A DNA stretch of 64,000 nucleotides from contig NZ_CP027846.1 in NCBI RefSeq assembly GCF_003019255.1, positions 1,674,001 to 1,738,000 on the forward strand. The letters are read 5' to 3'. Origin of the DNA: Staphylococcus kloosii. Its GTDB lineage: Bacteria > Bacillota > Bacilli > Staphylococcales > Staphylococcaceae. The notes under the pieces are model-generated. The model saw only the letters and a list, made by a program, of their open reading frames with translations. It searched no databases and was not told the origin of the DNA. Made by a program: the position numbers and the translations under genes. The stretch's first letter is position 1; the number at the start of each line of letters is the position of its first letter. Of the stretch, positions 44,274-52,974 are shown one piece after another.

Positions 44274-44621
44274 ATGTCAGATGTTTCATTAAAACTATCA
44301 GCAAAAGATATTTACGAAAAAGATTTCGAAAAAACGATGACTCGTGGTTACAGAAGGGAAGAAGTTGACGCATTTTTAGATGATATCATTGCAGATTATC
44401 AAAAGATGGCCGACTTAAATAATGAGGTAGTAAAACTTTCCGAAGAAAATAGTAAACTAAAAAAGGAACTTGAAGACTTAAGATTACGCGTTGCGACAAC
44501 AAGACCACAAGAAAATAAAAACTTCTCATCAAACAGTAACAACAACAATAACAACAGTAACAATAACGTAGATATTCTTAAACGTATTTCTAACTTAGAA
44601 AAAGCAGTATTTGGTAAATAA
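44274..44621 (+). CDS. gpsB: Cell division protein GpsB
   Basis: A 115-residue DivIVA-like coiled-coil protein linking FtsZ and PBPs at the septum. The N-terminal lipid/PBP-binding domain is LSAKDIYEKDFEKTMTRGYRREEVDAFLDD (quoted in part), then a coiled coil (MADLNNEVVKLSEENSKLKKELEDL) and an Asn/Ser linker of 16 or so residues before the C-terminal trimerisation helix ILKRISNLEKAVFG. The frame extends to 44253, overlapping ypsA, but GAGGTGGAG places the start at 44274. The linker is coded by an aac/aat/agt triplet run, prone to slippage. Confidence 0.94.
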   Translation: MSDVSLKLSAKDIYEKDFEKTMTRGYRREEVDAFLDDIIADYQKMADLNNEVVKLSEENSKLKKELEDLRLRVATTRPQENKNFSSNSNNNNNNSNNNVDILKRISNLEKAVFGK

Positions 44622-44661
44622 ACTTACTATGTAACTGCAATTAATGAGTTTCAGTACATAC

Positions 44662-44696
44662 TAAAGTAGGTTTTGATTTTTTCAAAACCTACTTTA
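44662..44696 (+). terminator. Terminator after gpsB
   Basis: Perfect 15-bp stem TAAAGTAGGTTTTGA / TCAAAACCTACTTTA; T tract after it is weak (ATTTGATTGTTT). Confidence 0.65.
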
Positions 44697-44702
44697 ATTT
44701 GA

Positions 44703-44731
44703 TTGTTTAACTTTAAATAAAATGATACAAT
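44703..44731 (+). promoter_or_regulatory. Promoter of rnpB
   Basis: TTGTTT, 17-base spacer, TACAAT, ending 6 bases before the first paired base of RNase P RNA at 44738. The match to the expected RNA 5' end is strong support. Confidence 0.7.
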
Positions 44732-44737
44732 CTTAAA

Positions 44738-45137
44738 GATGGTATTTTGGGTAATCGCTATAGCGATATAGAGGAAAGTCCATGCTCACACAGTCTGAGA
44801 TGATTGTAGTGTTCGTGCTTGACGAAACAATAAGTCAAGGCATTAATTTGACGGCAACGAAATAACCTAAGTTGTTTCAATATGGTTAAAATAGTTTGAA
44901 AGTGCCACAGTGACGTAGCTTTTATAGAAATATAAAAGGTGGAACGCGGTAAACCCCTCGAGTGAGCAATCCAAATTTGGTAGGAGCACTTGTTTAGCGG
45001 AATTCAACGTATAAACGAGACATTCTTTTACGATTAAAAGAAGTGTAGACAGATGGTTACCACCTGCGTACCAGTGTAACTAGAACACGTTATGAGTACA
45101 ACGGTACAGAACATGGCTTACAAAAATATCATCACTA
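44738..45137 (+). ncRNA. rnpB: RNase P RNA (type B)
   Basis: About 400 bases of the Bacillus-type (type B) catalytic RNA that matures tRNA 5' ends. Conserved blocks: GGGTAATCGCTAT, GAGGAAAGTCCATGCTC, GAAAGTGCCACAGTGACG, GGTGGAACGCGGTAAACCCC with TCGAGTGAGC, AGCGGAATTCAACG, and ACAGAACATGGCTTAC. The closing helix P1 pairs GATGGTATTTT at the 5' end with AAAATATCATC near 45123-45133. Its own promoter lies 7 bases upstream and a terminator follows. Position after gpsB and before the THUMP methyltransferase is the Gram-positive order. Confidence 0.95.
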
Positions 45138-45142
45138 GTTGC

Positions 45143-45172
45143 AAAGCTCTCCCATATAGGAGAGCTTTTTTA
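45143..45172 (+). terminator. Terminator after rnpB
   Basis: Perfect 10-bp stem AAAGCTCTCC / GGAGAGCTTT, 6-base loop, six T. Confidence 0.9.
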
Positions 45173-45221
45173 ATTTTAAAAATAATATCAATATTTAATA
45201 TAAAAGTTTAACTTATATCTA

Positions 45222-45249
45222 TTTAAAACAACTTTTGATACGATAGAAT
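45222..45249 (+). promoter_or_regulatory. Candidate promoter of the rlmL-like gene
   Basis: TTTAAA, 16-base spacer, TAGAAT, 25 bases before the ATG. Confidence 0.4.
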
Positions 45250-45274
45250 ATATACTTTTTTAAGGAGAAACAAT

Positions 45275-46408
45275 ATGTATAAATTATTAGCTGTATGTCC
45301 TATGGGACTTGAATCAATTGTAGCTAAAGAAGTTCAAGAATTAGGCTATGAAACAACAGTAGAAAATGGAAAAATCTTCTTCGAGGGTGACGAAGCTGCG
45401 ATTGTTAAATGTAATTTATGGTTAAGAACTGCAGACAGAGTCAAGATTGTCGTTGGCCAATTTACAACAACAACATTTGATCATTTATTTGAACAAACAA
45501 AATCTTTACCATGGGAAGCTTTTATAGACCAAGATGGTAGTTTTCCAGTGCAAGGTAAAAGTGTTAAATCAACATTGTATAGTGTTCCAGATTGCCAAGC
45601 GATTGTTAAAAAAGCAATTGTTGAACGTTTGAAATCTGCTTACAACGAAAGCGGTTGGCTGAATGAAACAGGCGCTAAATATCCGATTGAGGTCTCTATT
45701 TTAAAAGACAAAGCATTATTAACAATTGATACTTCTGGTTCCGGTTTAAATAAAAGAGGATATAGACTTGCACAAGGCGAGGCACCTATTAAAGAAACTT
45801 TAGCAGCAAGTTTAATTAGATTAGCTAATTGGACTGGCGACACACCGTTAATTGATCCATTTTGTGGTTCAGGTACTATCGCAATTGAAGCGTGTTTAAT
45901 TGCGCAAAATATCGCGCCAGGTTTCAATAGAGATTTCGTTTCGGAGTCATGGGATATCATTCCAGAAAATTTATATAATGATATGCGTAATGAAGCAGAA
46001 AATGAAGCCGACTATGACCGACAAATTGAGATTTATGCTTCAGATATCGATCCAGAGATGATTGAAATCGCTAAAAGAAACGCCGAAGAAGTAGGTTTAG
46101 GTGATATCATTCAATTCACTGTTAAAGATGTAAATACTTTAACAATTGATACGGAAGATCCTGTTGCCTTAATCGGTAACCCACCTTATGGTGAACGTAT
46201 TGGTGATAGAGCCGAAGTAGAAGAAATGTATAGATATATTGGCAAGCTAATGAACGAACACCCATATCTATCTACATATATCTTAACGAGCAATAAAGAA
46301 TTTGAATTCTTAACAAACAAAAAAGCTACAAAAAGAAGAAAATTATTTAATGGTTATATTGAATGTACGTATTTCCAATATTGGGGAGCTAAGAAACCGA
46401 AAAACTAA
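45275..46408 (+). CDS. THUMP-domain rRNA methyltransferase (RlmL-N/YpsC type)
   Basis: A 377-residue RNA N2-guanine methyltransferase. Ferredoxin-like plus THUMP domain at the N-terminus (about 1-155, MYKLLAVCPMGLESIVAKE), then a class I SAM domain with LIDPFCGSGTIAIEACL (SAM motif I), EIYASDIDPEMI and the catalytic NPPYGERIG. It corresponds to Bacillus YpsC and to the N-terminal half of Escherichia RlmL, acting on 23S rRNA (inferred). ATG follows AAGGAG. Next to rnpB, as in Bacillus. Confidence 0.88.
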   Translation: MYKLLAVCPMGLESIVAKEVQELGYETTVENGKIFFEGDEAAIVKCNLWLRTADRVKIVVGQFTTTTFDHLFEQTKSLPWEAFIDQDGSFPVQGKSVKSTLYSVPDCQAIVKKAIVERLKSAYNESGWLNETGAKYPIEVSILKDKALLTIDTSGSGLNKRGYRLAQGEAPIKETLAASLIRLANWTGDTPLIDPFCGSGTIAIEACLIAQNIAPGFNRDFVSESWDIIPENLYNDMRNEAENEADYDRQIEIYASDIDPEMIEIAKRNAEEVGLGDIIQFTVKDVNTLTIDTEDPVALIGNPPYGERIGDRAEVEEMYRYIGKLMNEHPYLSTYILTSNKEFEFLTNKKATKRRKLFNGYIECTYFQYWGAKKPKN

Positions 46409-46432
46409 ATAAATATAAGCGGAGGTGTTTAC

Positions 46433-47338
46433 ATGAATAATGAATTTAAAAGAGGGATTTTATTTGCCTTCGCAGCGTACTTCTTTTGGGGCGTTTTGCC
46501 AATATACTGGGACTTAATACATGGGTTTGGCGCCTTTGAAATATTAGCATATAGAATTGTCTTTTCTATGATTTTCATGGTTTTAATTGTAATTATATCT
46601 AATAAGACAAAATCATTTATTAACAACGTCAACCAACTTATTAAACAACCTATACAGCTTATCGCCATTATTGCAGCTGGATACGTAATTACGATTAACT
46701 GGGGAACTTTTATTTGGGCCGTAACTAATGGACACGTTTTACAATCTAGTTTAGGATATTATATCAATCCACTAATCAGTATTTTACTAGCCTTTATATT
46801 TTTAAAAGAACGCTTCAATAAATTTGAATGGATCGCAATTATATTAGCCTTTATCGGCGTCTTATATATGACATTTGAAATAGGCGAATTTCCATATGTT
46901 TCATTATTATTAGCTTTTTCATTCGGTTTATATGGTTTAATTAAAAAATTAGTTCCGATAGATGCGATTAGTAGTATTACAATTGAATGTATCGTGACTG
47001 CACCAGCTGGGATTATATATTTATGGTATGTCATACAACAAGGACATAATAGTTTTGGCATGAATATTTCTTCATTATGGATTGTCTTTTCTGGTGCCGT
47101 AACTGCAATACCCCTTATACTTTTTTCTGCAGGTGCCAAACGTATACCGTTATCATTAACTGGTTTTCTTCAATACATCGGTCCTACACTTATGTTTGTA
47201 TTAGGCGTCTTTGTTTTTAAAGAACCATTTGATATCCATCAATTTATTACGTTTATCTTTATTTGGTTAGGTATTATTGTTTATAGTATTTCACAATACC
47301 TAAAAATTAAAAAAAGTAAAAATCCAGTCATTCAATAA
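46433..47338 (+). CDS. rarD: EamA-family permease RarD
   Basis: A 301-residue drug/metabolite superfamily membrane protein with about ten helices arranged as two EamA repeats. RarD features: GILFAFAAYFFWGVLPIYWDLI at the start, YRIVFSMIFMV, INWGTFIWAVTNGHVLQSSLGYYINPL and LTGFLQYIGPTLMFVLGVFVF (quoted in part). The original RarD name comes from chloramphenicol sensitivity, but its substrate is not known. ATG follows CGGAGGTG. A strong terminator follows. Confidence 0.87.
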   Translation: MNNEFKRGILFAFAAYFFWGVLPIYWDLIHGFGAFEILAYRIVFSMIFMVLIVIISNKTKSFINNVNQLIKQPIQLIAIIAAGYVITINWGTFIWAVTNGHVLQSSLGYYINPLISILLAFIFLKERFNKFEWIAIILAFIGVLYMTFEIGEFPYVSLLLAFSFGLYGLIKKLVPIDAISSITIECIVTAPAGIIYLWYVIQQGHNSFGMNISSLWIVFSGAVTAIPLILFSAGAKRIPLSLTGFLQYIGPTLMFVLGVFVFKEPFDIHQFITFIFIWLGIIVYSISQYLKIKKSKNPVIQ

Positions 47339-47352
47339 TTTTATACACATTG

Positions 47353-47400
47353 AAGCAAGACGCTTACTACATTAACTAAAAGTAAGTGTCTTGCTTTTTA
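47353..47400 (+). terminator. Terminator after rarD
   Basis: 16-pair stem AAGCAAGACGCTTACT / AGTAAGTGTCTTGCTT with one wobble, then TTTT. Confidence 0.85.
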
Positions 47401-47746
47401 TTAAACTCATAAATAATTATTTCTATCAATTCACCTAAAATAATTTATTACATCGCGATGCATATCAATTTAAACACTTCAGCGTTAGCGTCATAAGTTA
47501 TTTCATTTTACTAACGTTGAGAATTGTACAATAATATAATAATGCCAACATATCGCTAACACTTTAAATACAGTGTTTAAATAGAGTTTAATACTAGAAT
47601 AATTAGCTCAACTGTATTATGGTAAATGTAATGAGAAATATAGTGCTTAAAACCATACAGTTTACAAAATATATTGTTAAAATATTAAAACTAAGTGTTA
47701 GCTATCAATTTTAAAGTTAACTAATTTTTTAAGTAGGAGTGAGATA
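47401..47746. other. Non-coding gap ahead of the NAD(P)-binding gene
   Basis: About 350 AT-rich bases with no supported reading frame. It holds a candidate promoter (47661-47688) and the short inverted repeat AACACT/AGTGTT at 47558-47577, with a half-site AGTGTT again at 47695-47700. These could be a regulator's operator pair but I cannot name one. Confidence 0.5.
47661..47688 (+). promoter_or_regulatory. Candidate promoter of the 47747 gene
   Basis: TTTACA (5 of 6), 16-base spacer, TATTAA (4 of 6), 59 bases before the ATG. Confidence 0.42.
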
Positions 47747-48382
47747 ATGAGAAGAGTATTAATATTAGGAGCAAACGGAGCAGTTGCCAAAGCTGCTATC
47801 AATTCATTTTTAGAAAACACTAACTATACGTTACGACTCTTTTTAAGAGATGCTAATAGATTACCGGACTATGCATCAGATCGCATTAGAGTCCGCGAAG
47901 GGGATGCAACAAATTACGAAGATGTCGAAAAAGCGATGGACGATGTAGATTTCGTAGTAGCTAGTTTATCAGGGGAATTAGATAAAGAAGCTACTGTCAT
48001 TGCTAAAGCTATGACAAATAAAAACGTCAAACGATTAGTATTTGTTACAGCACTAGGTATTTATGACGAAGTACCTGGTAATTTTGGTGAATGGGTCAAA
48101 GACCAAGTTAGCGACAAATTAAAAGTTTATCGTACAGCAGCTGATATCATTGAATCTTCTGGCTTGGATTACACAATCTTAAGACCAGCATGGCTAAGCC
48201 ATAAAAATGAAATCGATTATGAAACAACTGCTAAAAATGAACCATTCAAAGGTACTGAGGTCTCACGCAAAAGTGTTGCGGCAGTAATTGTAAACATTGC
48301 TAAAGATCCTGAGTTATATCTCAATGAAAATATTGGTATTAATAAACCAAATAGTACTGGTGATAAGCCATCTTGGCTATAA
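47747..48382 (+). CDS. NAD(P)-binding atypical SDR (NmrA/YwnB-like)
   Basis: A 211-residue Rossmann protein of the NAD(P)H-binding, atypical short-chain dehydrogenase group. The dinucleotide motif is ILGANGAVAKAAI at residues 6-18; REGDATNYEDVEKAM and FVTALGIYDEV follow. There is no YxxxK catalytic pair in the normal place, so it may be a redox sensor or a simple reductase. ATG follows GTAGGAGTGAG. It stands alone between terminators behind an unusually long leader. Exact role not known. Confidence 0.75.
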   Translation: MRRVLILGANGAVAKAAINSFLENTNYTLRLFLRDANRLPDYASDRIRVREGDATNYEDVEKAMDDVDFVVASLSGELDKEATVIAKAMTNKNVKRLVFVTALGIYDEVPGNFGEWVKDQVSDKLKVYRTAADIIESSGLDYTILRPAWLSHKNEIDYETTAKNEPFKGTEVSRKSVAAVIVNIAKDPELYLNENIGINKPNSTGDKPSWL

Positions 48383-48401
48383 AAAACCATATCACCAATT
48401 C

Positions 48402-48450
48402 AAGTCCGTATTATGTAATCTTGCGAAAGTGATTATATATGCGGACTTTT
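48402..48450 (+). terminator. Terminator after the SDR gene
   Basis: Long imperfect stem AAGTCCG...GTAATC / GATTA...CGGACTT with a T run. Confidence 0.8.
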
Positions 48451-48513
48451 TATGTTTAAATAGACATTAGAGTTAAATAAGCAAAATATTATAAACTATA
48501 ATGTAAGTGATAC

Positions 48514-48542
48514 TTTAGACAAAGGTTAATTTGTTATACAAT
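48514..48542 (+). promoter_or_regulatory. Candidate promoter of the dynamin-like gene
   Basis: TTTAGA, 17-base spacer, TACAAT, 40 bases before the ATG. Confidence 0.5.
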
Positions 48543-48582
48543 ATAAATAATTATAAGTAAGTTTTAAAGGAGACTTTGGCAC

Positions 48583-51500
48583 ATGGGTAACACAGAGCAA
48601 CTCGATATATTATATAAATTAAAAAAGGAAGTAGAAAAATCTAGCAACGATAGACTTATTCATATTATTAATCAAGTAATTAAAAAGGTTTATTTAAATC
48701 AATATACAGCAACATTTGTAGGTCATTTTTCTGCAGGTAAATCAACATTAATTAACTTATTATTAGAACAAAGCATTTTACCAAGTTCTCCGGTACCTAC
48801 AACGAGCAACACGGCAATTGTTTCTGTCGATGACGAGCCAGGTCTTATAGCAAATTTAAGTAATAAGCAATATACTCAATTAGACTCTTATGATGAAGTT
48901 AAACAAATGAACAGACAAAACGTTGACGTAGAATCTATCGAAATTAAATTTCCTTCAACTAAATTCAATAAAGGCTTTACTCTACAAGACACGCCAGGGG
49001 TAGACTCAAACGTTTCGACACACCAATCCAGTACGGAACAATTTATGTATACGTCTAATGTGATTTTTTATACAGTAGATTATAACCATGTTCAATCAGC
49101 TTTGAATTTCCAATTTATGAAACAGCTGAACCAAGCAAATGTACCCATTGTTTTTGTTATTAATCAAATTGATAAACATAATGACGAAGAATTGAATTTC
49201 GATGATTTCAAAAAGCGCGTAGAAAAATCAGTCAACGAATGGGATATTAATTTAGATAAAATATTTTATGTTTCAAAATATGAAGACCCTAATAATGAAA
49301 TTAATGCGTTATCTGATTATCTAGTCGAAAAAGATAGTCACAGAGAAACACTTGAACACTATGTAGATCGAATAGTTAAATTTATTACTGACGAACAACT
49401 ATCTTATATTCAAAATGAAATTCAAGATACGTTAACGCAATTAGATATCGAAGAAGAAGATTTTGACCAAGCCTATATTAATTTCCAACAACATCAAGAA
49501 GTAAGTGAAGAAGCGCAATTATTAAATGATTCAGATAAGTTATATAACTTCTTATATCAAAAAAGAAAAGATATATTAGAAAATGCTTATATTATGACGC
49601 ATGATACACGTGAATTAATTAGAAACTATTTAGAAAGTTTAAGTAAACAATTCAAAGTAGGCGGCTTATTTAATAAAAAGAAAAAGACGTTAGAAGTTCA
49701 AGAAGAGCGACTGAATTTAGTAGTAGAACAATTACAAGATAAGGTGAATCAACAGATTAGACAACCATTAAGGGAAGATATGTCTTTTTTAACAAGATTC
49801 ATTAATTCTTCTGAAGTCAATGACGCTATTCTAAATCAACATTATGTAATAGAGCCAAGTCTTGTTCAAAAACTTTATAAAGAACAAATCAGTATTAGTA
49901 ATCAATACGTGTTAACATTTTGTGATGAAGTATTAAAAGCGATACAGCAATTTATAAAAAAAGAGTCTGATCCATTATTTAAAAAAGCCATAAATTTATC
50001 TCATGCGTCTGAAATCAATGATGAATCTCAAGATGATTATAATGATTATGAGAATTTTATCGCTTTACGTAACTTAAGAGAATCTTTAACTACACGAAAT
50101 TACAGACATTATTATATTCATATCGATGATTCTCTAGATAAATTAATTGATCGTAAAGAAATTACGTTTGAATTATCTGAGACAGAAGAACAACAAGAAA
50201 ATCATGCACAAACTCAAGCGCAATCTTCAGTTGCTAAAGAAGACCAAACAAGTAAAATTAAACAAGGCTTATCACTAATTGAACAAATTCCATTATTTGA
50301 ACAAACTAAACAAGATATTGCTAATACCATCAAACGTATGGATAACAAAGTTGTGAAAATAGGTGTATTCGGTACATTTAGTGCAGGTAAAAGTAGTTTA
50401 ATTAACGCATTATTAGGTGGTAACTATTTAGTTAGTTCACCAAACCCTACGACTGCTGCCATGACCGAAATTTCATATGGTGAAGATAGTGAAATTACAT
50501 TAAAATCAGAAGCGCAATTACTAGAAGAACTGAATAGCGTTTATGAAGTTACAGGTCAGTCTTTCGAAACGATTCCATCATATATTGAATCTGTAAATGA
50601 CAAATTAAAAGGGCAATTAGAAAAAAATCAACTTGCTTTTGTTAATGCAATCGAAAAACACTATAATGACTATCATGCAAAAATTGCGTCAGGCTTAACT
50701 CATAAAATTGCCAAAGATGAAATTAAAAAGTGGAGTGCAGAAGATGAGTATGCTACTTTCGTTAATACTGTACACTTAAAATTACCATTACCATGGTTAG
50801 AAGATAAAATTATTGTCGATTCATTAGGTTTACATTCAAATAACCAACGACATACGAATGAAACAGAAAAAGTATTAACATCATCAGATTTAATATTATA
50901 TGTAAGTTACTTTAACCATGCCTTTACGGATAACGATAAGAAATTTATTGAACATATGAAAGACATGAATCAATTAAATTCTAATCAAGCTTTCAAAATG
51001 ATAATTAACGCGGTTGATTTAGCTGAAAATAATGACGATTTAACTGCAGTGTATGACTATGTGAGAAGTGCCTTACTGCAAGTCAATATGGACCCAACAA
51101 TTTATTCGGTTTCTAGTAGAGAATCGCTTAAGGGAAATGATGGTGAGATGAAATCATTACGTGATGATATTGAGCATTTCACGGTCGTAGAGTCAAAATA
51201 TATTCTTCAAGATCAAATGCTTAACCAATTACAACATGTTTCAACTGCATATGAACAAATGATTGATGAATACGATACGAATAAAGCCCAAATAGAAGAA
51301 AGAACGTCTAAATTACGTAAATATGATGGTAAAAATGTTATTCAACCTTCATTAATGCAAAATGTTAATAACAGTACTGATAATGAAGTTGATGACCAGC
51401 TATATCATTTAGTAGAACGTTTAAAAATTCAATTACGAGACGAAGTACGTTCAGTCTTTAATAGTCAAATGACTAAAAGTAGTGACTTTAATGAAGAAAA

Positions 51501-52023
51501 GAAAAAAGCGACGAAAATTTATTTAGACCAAATTCACCAACGACTATATTTAGAACAGTCATTACTTGTTGAACGTATTAAAAAGTATTTTGAAGAACAG
51601 TATATTAATGAGATGGCACCAATCAAACAAAAATTAGAAAATTTACATGTCTTTATTACACCAGAAATCGATGCAACATTTTTACGTTTAGATGAGCCGT
51701 ATTTAAGAGTTGATTTCAATGAAATGTTATCACTATTACCAAAATCATTAACAAAGAAAAAATTAATTCAACCAAATGTACAACAACAAATCCAAGATGA
51801 CATCACTGAAAGTACAATATCACAATTACAACCAAAAATTGCTGATTTAAGAGAAGGACTTAACCATGTAGTAACAGATATGTCTGACAAAGTTTATGAC
51901 ATAAACGAACAATTAGAACAAGAAATACAATCTCAAATTCAAGAATTGCTATCATTTAAACTTGATGACGAGTTAATTAAATCATTAAAAGCGACAAATG
52001 ATGATTTAGCACAAATTTTGTAA
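48583..52023 (+). CDS. dynA: Dynamin-like membrane-remodelling GTPase, two-headed (DynA type)
   Basis: A 1146-residue tandem fusion of two bacterial dynamin modules like Bacillus DynA (YpbR), which tethers and fuses membranes and protects against phage and pore-forming agents. First G domain: GHFSAGKS at 47-54, Thr in PVPTTSNTA, DTPG at 137-140, NQIDK. Second: GTFSAGKSS at 597-605, Thr in NPTTAAM, DSLGLHSN where the usual DTPG Pro is Leu, and NAVD. Each head is followed by a long helical stalk with Lys-rich paddles (KKKKTLEVQEE; LPKSLTKKK). ATG follows AAAGGAG; the exonuclease gene follows 23 bases later. Confidence 0.87.
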   Translation: MGNTEQLDILYKLKKEVEKSSNDRLIHIINQVIKKVYLNQYTATFVGHFSAGKSTLINLLLEQSILPSSPVPTTSNTAIVSVDDEPGLIANLSNKQYTQLDSYDEVKQMNRQNVDVESIEIKFPSTKFNKGFTLQDTPGVDSNVSTHQSSTEQFMYTSNVIFYTVDYNHVQSALNFQFMKQLNQANVPIVFVINQIDKHNDEELNFDDFKKRVEKSVNEWDINLDKIFYVSKYEDPNNEINALSDYLVEKDSHRETLEHYVDRIVKFITDEQLSYIQNEIQDTLTQLDIEEEDFDQAYINFQQHQEVSEEAQLLNDSDKLYNFLYQKRKDILENAYIMTHDTRELIRNYLESLSKQFKVGGLFNKKKKTLEVQEERLNLVVEQLQDKVNQQIRQPLREDMSFLTRFINSSEVNDAILNQHYVIEPSLVQKLYKEQISISNQYVLTFCDEVLKAIQQFIKKESDPLFKKAINLSHASEINDESQDDYNDYENFIALRNLRESLTTRNYRHYYIHIDDSLDKLIDRKEITFELSETEEQQENHAQTQAQSSVAKEDQTSKIKQGLSLIEQIPLFEQTKQDIANTIKRMDNKVVKIGVFGTFSAGKSSLINALLGGNYLVSSPNPTTAAMTEISYGEDSEITLKSEAQLLEELNSVYEVTGQSFETIPSYIESVNDKLKGQLEKNQLAFVNAIEKHYNDYHAKIASGLTHKIAKDEIKKWSAEDEYATFVNTVHLKLPLPWLEDKIIVDSLGLHSNNQRHTNETEKVLTSSDLILYVSYFNHAFTDNDKKFIEHMKDMNQLNSNQAFKMIINAVDLAENNDDLTAVYDYVRSALLQVNMDPTIYSVSSRESLKGNDGEMKSLRDDIEHFTVVESKYILQDQMLNQLQHVSTAYEQMIDEYDTNKAQIEERTSKLRKYDGKNVIQPSLMQNVNNSTDNEVDDQLYHLVERLKIQLRDEVRSVFNSQMTKSSDFNEEKKKATKIYLDQIHQRLYLEQSLLVERIKKYFEEQYINEMAPIKQKLENLHVFITPEIDATFLRLDEPYLRVDFNEMLSLLPKSLTKKKLIQPNVQQQIQDDITESTISQLQPKIADLREGLNHVVTDMSDKVYDINEQLEQEIQSQIQELLSFKLDDELIKSLKATNDDLAQIL

Positions 52024-52046
52024 CATAAAGAAAGAAGGCTACTATA

Positions 52047-52928
52047 ATGTCTAACAAAGTTTTACTCGTTGATGGGATGGCTTTACTATTTCGTCACTTT
52101 TATGCAACGAGTTTACACAATCAATTTATGAAAAATTCTCAAGGTATTCCTACAAATGGTGTGCAAGGGTTCGTACGCCACGTTTTTACAGCGTTAAATG
52201 AAATTAATCCTACACATGTAGCTGTTTGTTGGGATATGGGGCAACAGACATTCAGAAATGAAATGTTTGAAGGTTACAAACAAAATAGACCTGCACCACC
52301 AGAAGAATTAATTCCACAATTTGATTTTGTCAAAGAAGTATCAGAGCAATTCGGTTTTGTTAACGTAGGTGTGACTAATTATGAAGCGGATGATGTAATA
52401 GGAACATTGGCACATCATCTTTCCGAAGACAACGAAATTTATGTTGTGACTGGCGATAGAGATATTTTGCAATGTATAAATTCAAACGTTGAAATATGGT
52501 TAACGAAAAAAGGATTTAATATTTACAACCGCTATACTCTAGACCGCTTCGTTGATGAGTATGGTGTCGAGCCAAAACAATTAATAGACATTAAGGCCTT
52601 TATGGGAGATAGCGCAGATGGTTATCCGGGAGTAAAAGGTATTGGTGAAAAAACAGCAATTAAGTTAATACAACAATACGGTTCTGTAGAAAATGTTATT
52701 GCAGCAATTGACGAATTAACGGCTGGACAACAAAAGAAAATCAACGCAGACTTAGCTAATTTAAAAATTTCTAAAACATTAGCTCAAATTCACACAGAGG
52801 TGCCATTAAATATCGCACAATTATTGCCAGCAATGCAATTTGGCACATCATTAACAAATGCATTAGATGTGTGTAAAGAACATGAATTGTATGTGTCTGG
52901 TAAATATTTAGCCACACATTTCAAATAA
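52047..52928 (+). CDS. ypcP: 5'-3' exonuclease (YpcP-like, PolI N-domain fold)
   Basis: A 293-residue stand-alone flap/5' nuclease of the PolI N-terminal type. Metal-site and helical-arch blocks: LLVDGMALLFRHFY, DMGQQTFRNEMFEGYKQNR, YEADDVIGTLAHHL, VTGDRDILQCI, and the HhH region GDSADGYPGVKGIGEKTAIKLI. It likely removes RNA primers or flaps. Start ATG follows AAGAAAGAAGG. It ends in a hairpin shared with the opposing RNase HI-like gene. Confidence 0.9.
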   Translation: MSNKVLLVDGMALLFRHFYATSLHNQFMKNSQGIPTNGVQGFVRHVFTALNEINPTHVAVCWDMGQQTFRNEMFEGYKQNRPAPPEELIPQFDFVKEVSEQFGFVNVGVTNYEADDVIGTLAHHLSEDNEIYVVTGDRDILQCINSNVEIWLTKKGFNIYNRYTLDRFVDEYGVEPKQLIDIKAFMGDSADGYPGVKGIGEKTAIKLIQQYGSVENVIAAIDELTAGQQKKINADLANLKISKTLAQIHTEVPLNIAQLLPAMQFGTSLTNALDVCKEHELYVSGKYLATHFK

Positions 52929-52931
52929 TAA

Positions 52932-52974
52932 AAAAGAAGCGGTAATGACAAGTTACGTCATTTCCGCTTCTTTT
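52932..52974. terminator. Bidirectional terminator after ypcP and the rnhA-like gene
   Basis: Stem AAAAGAAGCGG / CCGCTTCTTTT with inner AATGAC/GTCATT; T runs on both strands. It overlaps the last codons of the minus-strand gene. Confidence 0.82.

Noticed and set aside
48583..52928. A new phage-defence system made of the dynamin and the exonuclease
   Set aside because: Both are recognised Bacillus/Staphylococcus core families (DynA, YpcP); there is no mobile-element context, so I do not claim a new system.
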